A stretch of DNA of 7,789 nt from the NCBI GenBank assembly GCA_905193395.1, contig CAJJOO010000056.1, forward strand, positions 1 to 7,789, given 5' to 3'. This DNA is from an uncultured Porphyromonadaceae bacterium. GTDB lineage: Bacteria > Bacteroidota > Bacteroidia > Bacteroidales > Muribaculaceae. The position numbers were made by a program, and so were the translations under genes. The first letter of the stretch is position 1. Every line of letters starts with the position of its first letter. Shown in pieces: positions 1 through 5,719 of this stretch. The notes under the pieces were generated by a model that saw only the letters and a list, made by a program, of their open reading frames with translations, did no database searches and was not told where the DNA came from.

Positions 1-280
1 CTACGATTATGGCACGGAACGTGAGATTTCTACAATCGAAGAAAAAATTAATAAGCGCCTTATAGTAATCATATTTGGCATTAGAAACCTTATTCCATTT
101 AATCTCCATATCGCGATAAAGCCCAAACTCAGTTTTAATGGCTCTGATTTGGTCTGAAATCTGTTTCCTATACTCATCCGGACAAGTAATGCCCCCAATT
201 ACCATTACAAAATCGTTATCACGCCCGTTCTGCAAGTGGCAACTTTCGTCGCAGTAAATATCGTATAATTTATTAGTCAT
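1..280 (-). CDS. DUF3800 domain protein, N-terminal part (truncated by window edge)
   Basis: Reading the minus strand from the ATG at 280-278 gives 93 codons with no stop, running off the left edge, so only the N-terminal part is visible. The start reads MTNKLYDIYCDESCH, followed by a hydrophobic MVIGGI segment near residues 26-31, an EIKWNKVS motif near 59-66 and LTFRAIIV at the edge. This order (an acidic DES motif after a beta strand, a GGI strand, then an E-K-W motif) is what I know of the DUF3800 family, which is thought to have an RNase H-like nuclease fold; its biochemical role is unsettled. Members often sit in variable or defence-rich regions, which fits the AT-rich surroundings. The DES is followed by Cys where Gly is common, as in one subfamily. 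The gene is divergent from everything else here. Family call fairly sure, function unknown. Confidence 0.8.
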   Translation of the reverse strand, partial: MTNKLYDIYCDESCHLQNGRDNDFVMVIGGITCPDEYRKQISDQIRAIKTEFGLYRDMEIKWNKVSNAKYDYYKALINFFFDCRNLTFRAIIV

Positions 281-553
281 GATTAGTAATAATCCTATAT
301 GTTCTTATAAAATCCTTGCCCACGCTGTCCTTAGAGAAAAACAAGGCTACAATCACAATCTGGACGAATTATGAAATATGTATTTGGTGAGTTCTGTAAA
401 AATACATAGCACTGCAAAGATAATCAAAATTCCAGTCCTATGAAAAACAGAAAGTATAATTTTAAAAATTTTAAAAAATGAGGTAAATGAATGAGTTTCT
501 TTGCTTAAAAGTCGAAGGATTTCTCAGTTGCCCAAACATATTTTGTAAATCTA
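281..553. other. AT-rich intergenic stretch without a gene
   Basis: This part of the 622-nt gap between the divergent DUF3800 and lipoprotein genes has no convincing reading frame on either strand. It is rich in A/T runs, for example around 455-480. Apart from the candidate minus-strand promoter near 415-446, I see no repeat array, tRNA or terminator in it. It probably serves as the divergent promoter region. Confidence 0.5.
415..446 (-). promoter_or_regulatory. Candidate Bacteroidota promoter for the DUF3800 gene
   Basis: On the minus strand, 422-415 reads TATCTTTG, a full match to the Bacteroidota -7 element TAnnTTTG, and the next base is C. About 20 nt upstream only a T-rich run (minus-strand 446-442) stands in for the -33 TTTG, so the upstream half is weak. 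Transcription would start near 408 and give a leader of roughly 128 nt before the ATG at 280. No other strong pair lies nearer to that start codon. Confidence 0.4.
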
Positions 554-584
554 TTGATAGGTAACTCTATTTTTTGTAATTTTG
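554..584 (+). promoter_or_regulatory. Bacteroidota-type promoter for the structured RNA and lipoprotein
   Basis: Positions 577-584 read TAATTTTG, an exact match to the -7 element TAnnTTTG, followed by C. Twenty nt upstream, 554-556 gives TTG as a partial -33 TTTG. Spacing agrees with the 19-21 nt usual for Bacteroidota sigma-ABfr promoters. The transcript would begin near 591-592, just before the first hairpin of the structured RNA, which supports this as a real start. Confidence 0.6.
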
Positions 585-591
585 CAACATA

Positions 592-846
592 AATAGGGCC
601 AAAGAGTTGGCTCTTTACATCTGAAAAAGGTGTTATTTGAATTATCTTCTTTTAGTAAATTCTCGCAAAATTCGCTAACAGACAGTAAGATAAACGCAGA
701 TAACGCCTACATCGACAGCGTATTTATACCCCTTATAGGGTATCATATAGGCTTCTCGGTGTGGGTGTGCTGTCTATCCACTGTCTAAGGCAATGCGAGA
801 AGCCTACTAAAAGGGATATGCAGAGTACAATCCCACACCTTTTTTG
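592..846 (+). ncRNA. Candidate structured RNA: attenuator-like leader or small RNA
   Basis: About 255 nt run from the predicted start to a six-T tract (840-845) with no convincing coding content. At the 5' end two hairpins overlap and exclude each other: 598-602 with 607-611, and 601-606 with 611-616. Further on, 726-731 pairs with 738-743, and 748-758 pairs perfectly with 796-806 (11 bp). A competing fold pairs 758-765 with 832-839 (8 bp) and 770-779 with 814-823 (9 of 10 positions), placing a long hairpin directly before the T tract like an intrinsic terminator. The two folds share or interleave their strands, so they either exclude each other or form a pseudoknot. This could be an attenuating leader of the lipoprotein gene 57 nt downstream, or an independent small RNA ending near 846. 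I cannot assign it to a named RNA family; it is not tRNA, tmRNA, RNase P or SRP RNA by any motif I can see. Confidence 0.5.
758..845 (+). terminator. Possible long-hairpin intrinsic terminator with T tract
   Basis: GGTGTGGG at 758-765 is complementary to CCCACACC at 832-839, which is followed at once by six T (840-845). An inner helix joins 770-779 to 814-823 with one mismatch and one G-U pair, and 788-791 can pair with 802-805 at the tip. The hairpin is long for a terminator, but its layout is right. Formation competes with the 11-bp helix 748-758/796-806, so termination may be conditional. Confidence 0.45.
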
Positions 847-902
847 TATTCATACTCAACCGCTTTATCGGGATTGTGAAGCAACTAAAACATTGTTTTA
901 CA

Positions 903-1352
903 ATGAAGCAAAATCTCAAACATCTACAGTCTCTGGTTGCTGTAGCACTGTGTGTCATTATGGCTATGGCTTTCAATAGTTGTAGCGACGATGACGATGA
1001 ACCAGCAAACGACCAACTAACCTCCATCATTGTAGGAGCTTGGGCACAAGATGGCGACAATGATATATTCGTCGTCAACGCAAACGGGACTGGAATCGGT
1101 TATGAAAATCTGACCGATTACCAGAACAACAGTGAAGGATATAAGTTCACCTGGTCCTATAAAGATGGTTGGGTCAATGTTACGGTTGACTACGACGGAG
1201 AAACACAGATTGAGAAGATGAGAACTAAATCGGTTTCTCAAAACAAAATCGTATGGCAAAGATACGATAGTGAAGCATCTGACGGCGATGGTTACGACAA
1301 AGATGCTTTCGGCTATTATGAACTTTGGACTTGGGAAAGAGTAACGAAATAA
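903..1352 (+). CDS. Small lipocalin-like surface lipoprotein
   Basis: The 149-residue product starts MKQNLKHLQS, followed by a hydrophobic segment (about 9-23) and lipobox FNSC with Cys27, a lipoprotein signal peptide. SDDDDE follows the cysteine at once, resembling the acidic export signal that sends Bacteroidota lipoproteins to the cell surface. Residues about 40-149 have alternating aromatic strands: GAW, NGTG, FTWSYKDG, IVWQRYD and a final LWTWERV. That pattern resembles the small lipocalin-like beta-barrel lipoproteins common in this phylum. The family call is by pattern only; ligand and role are unknown. An in-frame GTG at 876 would add nine residues, but the ATG at 903 gives a more normal signal peptide. 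The gene stands alone between the structured RNA and a strong terminator. Its base composition is more AT-rich than the genes to its right, suggesting separate ancestry. Confidence 0.75.
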   Translation: MKQNLKHLQSLVAVALCVIMAMAFNSCSDDDDEPANDQLTSIIVGAWAQDGDNDIFVVNANGTGIGYENLTDYQNNSEGYKFTWSYKDGWVNVTVDYDGETQIEKMRTKSVSQNKIVWQRYDSEASDGDGYDKDAFGYYELWTWERVTK

Positions 1353-1435
1353 GAGTATTGCAGAGGATTTTTCCTATAACTTCCCTCTTCAATTAAACAT
1401 CGACGATTCTCGTTAATTCCCGAATTCACAAAAGT

Positions 1436-1473
1436 AAAAGTTCCAACTACAAAAGTTGGGACTTTTATTTTTT
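1436..1473 (+). terminator. Strong intrinsic terminator after the lipoprotein gene
   Basis: Positions 1436-1448 pair with 1454-1466 over 13 bp, with one G-U pair and a 5-nt loop (ACAAA, 1449-1453). An A and six T (1468-1473) follow. The A-rich left flank mirrored by T could also serve the minus strand, but no minus-strand gene reads into it. It closes the AT-rich lipoprotein unit before the GC-rich block. Confidence 0.85.
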
Positions 1474-1500
1474 ATATAGAGTCTTTCAACAAATCATTGC

Positions 1501-1551
1501 CGTATTCTAATACGAAAGTGCAGTACTGCACAAGGTAAATGTTCCAACATT
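1501..1551. repeat. Cluster of three 14-bp inverted repeats
   Basis: Three consecutive short palindromes lie upstream of the glycosyltransferase promoter. At 1501-1514, CGTATT and AATACG flank CT. At 1518-1531, GTGCAGTACTGCAC is a perfect palindrome with no spacer. At 1538-1551, AATGTT and AACATT flank CC. Each spans 14 bp and the start-to-start distances are 17 and 20 bp. Sequences differ from one another, so these are not copies of one repeat. They may be operator half-site pairs, but no regulator gene is visible in the window. Confidence 0.5.
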
Positions 1552-1593
1552 GACAAACATTCTTTTTCTAAGACCGACGTCCGCTATTCTTTT

Positions 1594-1626
1594 TCTGCGA
1601 ATATCGCAAATAATTTATTATATTTG
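1594..1626 (+). promoter_or_regulatory. Bacteroidota-type promoter for the glycosyltransferase gene
   Basis: Positions 1619-1626 read TATATTTG, an exact TAnnTTTG -7 element followed by C. TCTG at 1594-1597, 21 nt upstream, is a partial match to the -33 TTTG. Transcription would start near 1633, leaving a short leader of about 20 nt before the ATG at 1653. It lies just after the terminator and the inverted-repeat cluster and is the first promoter of the GC-rich gene block. Confidence 0.6.
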
Positions 1627-1652
1627 CACTGGTATTTCAGAAATCGGAGAAA

Positions 1653-2612
1653 ATGGACCTGACAAGCCCTAAATATAAGGAGGCAACTCCGTGGATGACA
1701 TTCGTTACCCCAACATTCAACCGCCGCGCGACTATCTCGCGCTGCTATGAATCGTTGCTGGCCATGAAACGGCCGGAAGATGAGAACGGTAATCCGATTG
1801 AATTTGAATGGATTATCGTCGACGACGGCAGCAGCGACGACACCCGCGAACTCGTCGAACAATGGTGCGCCGAAAACCGCCTGCCCATCATCTACCGATA
1901 TCAGGAAAACGGCGGCAAGCACGTGGCCAGCAACGTTGCCGCCGCGTTGGCCCGCGGCGAAGTCCTGGCCAACCTCGACAGCGACGATACATTCCTCGAC
2001 AACGCCCTGACGGTATTCTACAAGGGCTGGACCGACATCCCTGCCGGGGAAAGACACCTGTTCAAGGGCGTCACCGCACGATGCAAGGACCCGTATACCG
2101 GCAAGATAGTCGGCACGCCGCTGCCTCGCCAACCCTATCACGTCCATTCCCAGGACATGCGTTTCAAGGACAAGGTGAAGGGCGAGATGTGCGGATTCAA
2201 CCGCGTGGACGTGCTGCGCGAGTTCCCCTTTCCGGTTTTCAAGGAAAAGACCAGTTACTGTCCGGAAGCCATCGTGTGGTTTGAAATGGGCAAGAAGTAT
2301 CTCGAATCCATCATCGACGTCCCCGTGCGCGACTACTACCGCGACGCGGCCGATTCCATCACCATGGCCCGGAGCGCCAACCGCTCGAAGGCCAACTATC
2401 ATCTCTGGAAATACGAGGTCAACAACCTTGTGGGGCGCTATCTGCTGCACAGCCCCAAGGAAATGATGAAAGCCGTGGTGGGCATGTCGATGGACGGCCT
2501 GCGCACCGGCCGCGGCGTCCGCGAGATTCTCGGCGATGTCGACCATGCGGGTTGCCGCATCCTTGTCGGCGCTTTCGTGCCCGTAGGATGGATTCTTTCT
2601 CACAGAAAATAA
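1653..2612 (+). CDS. Family 2 (GT-A fold) glycosyltransferase
   Basis: This 319-residue protein transfers a sugar from a nucleotide-sugar donor to an unknown acceptor, most likely in cell-surface polysaccharide synthesis. It begins the GT-A fold at FVTPTFNR (about 17-24). It has the nucleotide-binding IIVDDGSSDDT (about 54-64), an ENGGKHVASN segment (about 85-94) and the metal-binding acidic motif LDSDD (about 108-112). No membrane segment is evident, so it is cytoplasmic or peripheral. The start at 1653 fits the predicted promoter. A second ATG at 1695 with AGGAGG 11 nt upstream is possible and would still keep the whole domain. The phosphatase gene follows 11 nt later, so the two are probably cotranscribed, though no polysaccharide cluster surrounds them. 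Family is sure; donor and acceptor cannot be read from the sequence. Confidence 0.9.
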   Translation: MDLTSPKYKEATPWMTFVTPTFNRRATISRCYESLLAMKRPEDENGNPIEFEWIIVDDGSSDDTRELVEQWCAENRLPIIYRYQENGGKHVASNVAAALARGEVLANLDSDDTFLDNALTVFYKGWTDIPAGERHLFKGVTARCKDPYTGKIVGTPLPRQPYHVHSQDMRFKDKVKGEMCGFNRVDVLREFPFPVFKEKTSYCPEAIVWFEMGKKYLESIIDVPVRDYYRDAADSITMARSANRSKANYHLWKYEVNNLVGRYLLHSPKEMMKAVVGMSMDGLRTGRGVREILGDVDHAGCRILVGAFVPVGWILSHRK

Positions 2613-2623
2613 TATATCAAGCC

Positions 2624-3889
2624 ATGAGAAAATATATCACCGCCATATTGGTTCTGGCCACGGTCCTCGGCCTCCGCGCCGCCGACCCTATGGCCACCGA
2701 CTATTCCATGCAGATGTGCCAGGGTTCACTGACGCCCTATCCGGCCGAGGTGAATCCCGCCGTGTTCCCCGACTCGCTCAAACCGGTCTACATAAACCAT
2801 GTGGGCCGCCATGGCTCGCGCTATCCGGCCTCGGCGGCCAACTGCCTCAAAATGCGCCAGGCGCTGCTCCGCGCCGACTCGCTCGGCACCATCACGCCTC
2901 TGGGACGCAGGCTCATGCGGCTCAACGACCTGGTAATCGAGAGGAGCAACAACCAGTGGGGCGCCCTCGACTCGCTCGGCATGGCCGAACAGCGCTCGAT
3001 TGCGACCCGCATGTTCTACAACTTCGGCGAGATATTCAGCGGCGGAGCGTCAGTCACGGCCATTTCGTCTTATTCGCCCAGAAGCATGATGAGCATGTAC
3101 TCCTTCACCCACCAACTGGACCGTATGGACAACCGCATCAACTTCATAACCTCCACAGGCCGAGTCAACAGCGCCCTTATGCGGCCTTTTGACGTTGACA
3201 ACGACTATCTGCAGTTCCGCAAGGACAAACTGTGGAGTCCGGCCTACGATGCCTATTTCGCCACGGCATGCCCCACAACAGCCATCCGACGTGTCCTGGG
3301 CGACCGCTACCCCTTTGCCACGGACGACGAGGCACGCGATCTGGCTATCACGGAATACTATGTGATTGCCGGCTGCTCCTGCATGGGCGTAGAGGCCGGC
3401 GCATCCCAATACTTCACCAAGGAAGAATACAACGCCCTGTGGTCCTGCTTCAACCTGCGCCAATATCTTCAGCGCACGGCCACAACGGTTTCCGCGGTAC
3501 CCGCTGAGATTGCCTCGGCACTGCTTCAGGACATCATCGCCACGACCGAAGGCTTCATCGGCGGCACGAATCCCTCGGTGGCCAATCTGCGCTTCGGCCA
3601 TGCCGAGACGCTGATGCCCCTGCTGTCGCTGCTGCGTCTGAAAGGCTGCTACTACATGACAAATTATTTCGACACTGTGGCACTGCACTGGCGCGATTTC
3701 GACGTGGTCCCCATGGCCGCCAACCTGCAGATAATCCTGTTCCGGGCCAAGGAATCCGGACACTATTATATCCGCGTGGACGTCAACGAGAAGCCCGTGC
3801 CGCTACAACCCGGCAGCACGGTGCTCTACACACCTTGGGGCGAGGCCCGCGACTACATGACACGCTGCCTCCCGCTCTATGTACAATAA
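2624..3889 (+). CDS. Secreted histidine phosphatase, MINPP-like (inositol polyphosphate phosphatase/phytase)
   Basis: The 421-residue product carries an N-terminal signal peptide (about 1-19, cut near GLRA-ADP), so it acts in the periplasm, outer membrane vesicles or outside. Clade 2 histidine acid phosphatase features are clear: the catalytic RHGSRYP at 62-68 with nucleophile His63, a SSYSPRSMMS segment (148-157) supplying the usual phosphate-binding Arg, and HAETL at 326-330. HAE in place of the HD of ordinary acid phosphatases is the hallmark of multiple inositol polyphosphate phosphatases, which dephosphorylate phytate; a homologue is known from Bacteroides thetaiotaomicron with similar length. 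The ATG at 2624 is chosen because it opens the signal peptide; an upstream in-frame ATG at 2552 lies inside the glycosyltransferase. No type IX C-terminal domain is evident. The gene lies 11 nt after the glycosyltransferase. Substrate is inferred from the family. Confidence 0.85.
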   Translation: MRKYITAILVLATVLGLRAADPMATDYSMQMCQGSLTPYPAEVNPAVFPDSLKPVYINHVGRHGSRYPASAANCLKMRQALLRADSLGTITPLGRRLMRLNDLVIERSNNQWGALDSLGMAEQRSIATRMFYNFGEIFSGGASVTAISSYSPRSMMSMYSFTHQLDRMDNRINFITSTGRVNSALMRPFDVDNDYLQFRKDKLWSPAYDAYFATACPTTAIRRVLGDRYPFATDDEARDLAITEYYVIAGCSCMGVEAGASQYFTKEEYNALWSCFNLRQYLQRTATTVSAVPAEIASALLQDIIATTEGFIGGTNPSVANLRFGHAETLMPLLSLLRLKGCYYMTNYFDTVALHWRDFDVVPMAANLQIILFRAKESGHYYIRVDVNEKPVPLQPGSTVLYTPWGEARDYMTRCLPLYVQ

Positions 3890-3949
3890 TAAAGTGACTG
3901 CTTGCGCCTGCCTGATGCAATATCGCACCCCCGCGGCCGTTATTAAAGA

Positions 3950-4978
3950 ATGAAACTCACATCAACCCTTCGCCTGCTGTGTCTCCCGGTCCTCGCGGCC
4001 GTATGCACGGATGCCCCGGCCCAGGACGGATCTTCGGCCTACAACTGGCTCAACGTCACCTCGTCGAGCCGCATATACGGTCTGGGCGGCATCAACATAT
4101 CGCTCGTTGACGACGACGTAATGAGTACCGACATGAACCCGGCCCTGCTCGGTCCGGAAATGTCGGGCCAGATTGCACTGAATTATATGCGATATATCGG
4201 CGGCAGCAATTTTGCCGGAGTGCGCTATGCCCACAGCGCCGGCGAACGCGGCGCATGGAGCGCTCATATCCAGTATTTCGGCTACGGCTCGATTACCGAA
4301 ACACTGCCCGACGGCAGCACCGTCGGCACCTTCTCGCCCAAGGACGTTTCCTTCGGCGGCTCATTTTCCCACGACATCACAGACCGTCTGCGTGGCGGCA
4401 TCTCGCTGAAAATGCTTTACAGCGGATATGCCGACTACACGGCCTTCGCCATTTCCACCGATTTAGGCCTTAACTATTTCGACCCGGATCATGACAGTTC
4501 CCTCTCGCTGGTTCTGGCCAACCTCGGCGGACAGGTCAAGCGCTTCGACCAGTCCTACGACCGCCTGCCTTTCGACATCCGCCTCGGCTGGTCGAAGGTA
4601 TTCGGCACCTTCCCGGTGCGCTTTTCCGTGACGGCCTGGAACCTCACGAAATGGAAACTACCATACCTGGACCGTGGCGACGGCTCGTCCGATGCCAAAC
4701 CGGAACTTAAAGACTCCTTCAGCAGCAACCTGTTCCGGCACCTGATATTCGGAGCCGACCTCATTTCAAGCCGCAACTTCTATCTCGGCGTCGGCTACAA
4801 CTATAAAATGCGCACCGATATGGCGACATACTCCCGCAGTTTCCTGTCGGGATGGTCACTGGCCGGAGGTTTCAAGGGCCGCGGTTTCGGCGTGGGCCTG
4901 GCCTTCGCCCAGCCGCATACCGGCGCCACCACTTTCATGCTCAATCTCACCCTCAGTCTCAACGACCTCGTGAAATAA
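3950..4978 (+). CDS. porQ: PorQ-family outer-membrane protein (type IX secretion associated)
   Basis: The 342-residue protein has a signal peptide (about 1-25) and then the PorQ/PorV-like opening YNWLNVTSSSRIYGLGG (31-47), SLVDDD (51-56) and NPALL (63-67). Strands typical of a FadL-like beta barrel follow, such as NYMRYIGGSNFAGVRYA (78-94). In Porphyromonas, PorQ is an outer-membrane part of the type IX attachment complex with PorU, PorV and PorZ. It ends in a beta strand (MLNLTLSLNDLVK). Sixty nt separate it from the phosphatase gene with no clear promoter or terminator between, and cmk follows after 24 nt. The porQ-cmk pairing recurs in Bacteroidota and supports the name. No other secretion component lies here, so whether a complete type IX system exists in this organism cannot be judged. 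Confidence 0.85.
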   Translation: MKLTSTLRLLCLPVLAAVCTDAPAQDGSSAYNWLNVTSSSRIYGLGGINISLVDDDVMSTDMNPALLGPEMSGQIALNYMRYIGGSNFAGVRYAHSAGERGAWSAHIQYFGYGSITETLPDGSTVGTFSPKDVSFGGSFSHDITDRLRGGISLKMLYSGYADYTAFAISTDLGLNYFDPDHDSSLSLVLANLGGQVKRFDQSYDRLPFDIRLGWSKVFGTFPVRFSVTAWNLTKWKLPYLDRGDGSSDAKPELKDSFSSNLFRHLIFGADLISSRNFYLGVGYNYKMRTDMATYSRSFLSGWSLAGGFKGRGFGVGLAFAQPHTGATTFMLNLTLSLNDLVK

Positions 4979-5002
4979 GACCAAAGAGTTACATAATATA
5001 AT

Positions 5003-5719
5003 ATGAACAAGACTTTTCCCCGCATAATCGTAGCCATCGACGGATTCTCGTCGTCCGGCAAAAGCACCATGGCCCGCAGGCTCGCCGCCGCAATCGGCTA
5101 CCGCTACATAGATTCCGGCGCAATGTACCGCGCCGTCGCCCTCTACGGGCTGGAACACGGCTTGGTGACATCCGACGGCAGCGTAGACGCCGAGGCCCTC
5201 ACCGCCGCCCTGCCCGACATTCAGATTGACTTCCTCCCGATGCCCGACGGCACCCAGCACACCATGCTCAACGGCAAGGATGTGGAGGCAGACATCCGCC
5301 AGTTGCGTGTATCGAACGTCGTTTCACCTGTATCGGCCATTCCGGCCGTGCGCCACGACCTGGTGGCCAAACAGCAGGCCATGGGCGCGTCGAAAGGCAT
5401 CGTGATGGATGGCCGCGACATAGGCACCACCGTCTTTCCCGATGCAGAACTGAAAATTTTCGTCGACGCCTCGGCCCAGACCCGCGCACAGCGCCGTTTT
5501 TCCGAACTCGTCGAAAAAGGCTCGACAGTAACCTTTGCCGAAGTCCTCGCCAACGTGGTGCATCGCGACGAAATCGACCGCACACGCAGCGAAAGCCCCC
5601 TGCGCCGCGCCGACGACGCCATTGCCCTGGACAATTCCACTATGACCCGCGAAGAACAGAACCGCTGGCTGATGGACCATTTCGAAGCCGCCGTAAAAGG
5701 AATATCCGAAAAGGCATGA
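5003..5719 (+). CDS. cmk: Cytidylate kinase (CMP/dCMP kinase)
   Basis: Cmk phosphorylates CMP and dCMP with ATP in the cytoplasm, feeding CTP and dCTP pools. The 238-residue protein has a P-loop GFSSSGKS (14-21), a nucleotide monophosphate binding segment DSGAMYRA (37-44), the core motif VMDGRDIGT (134-142), and a lid-like arginine-rich stretch HRDEIDRTRSESPLRRADDA (187-206). Length matches bacterial Cmk. The start at 5003 places the first beta strand (RIIVAIDG) a few residues in, as usual. It lies 24 nt after porQ, and its TGA stop overlaps the ATG of ispH in an ATGA tetranucleotide, which indicates translational coupling. Nothing is missing or unusual. Confidence 0.97.
   Translation: MNKTFPRIIVAIDGFSSSGKSTMARRLAAAIGYRYIDSGAMYRAVALYGLEHGLVTSDGSVDAEALTAALPDIQIDFLPMPDGTQHTMLNGKDVEADIRQLRVSNVVSPVSAIPAVRHDLVAKQQAMGASKGIVMDGRDIGTTVFPDAELKIFVDASAQTRAQRRFSELVEKGSTVTFAEVLANVVHRDEIDRTRSESPLRRADDAIALDNSTMTREEQNRWLMDHFEAAVKGISEKA

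Noticed and set aside
533..540. Second minus-strand TAnnTTTG match (TATGTTTG)
   Set aside because: No -33-like element at the right distance, and it is over 250 nt from the DUF3800 start; probably a chance match in AT-rich DNA.
1584..2603. A 339-codon open frame on the minus strand opposite the glycosyltransferase
   Set aside because: The plus-strand frame carries clear GT2 motifs; the antisense reading is His/Ala/Val-rich without any motif, as expected of a shadow.
2552..2623. Longer phosphatase start at 2552
   Set aside because: It overlaps the glycosyltransferase by 61 nt and puts 24 extra arginine-containing residues before a good signal peptide; ATG at 2624 is preferred.
3050..3763. 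A 237-codon minus-strand frame opposite the phosphatase
   Set aside because: The plus strand has the RHGSRYP and HAETL motifs in one frame; the antisense product has none.
3890..3949. Possible promoter or terminator between the phosphatase gene and porQ
   Set aside because: No TAnnTTTG element and no hairpin with a T tract could be found in these 60 nt.
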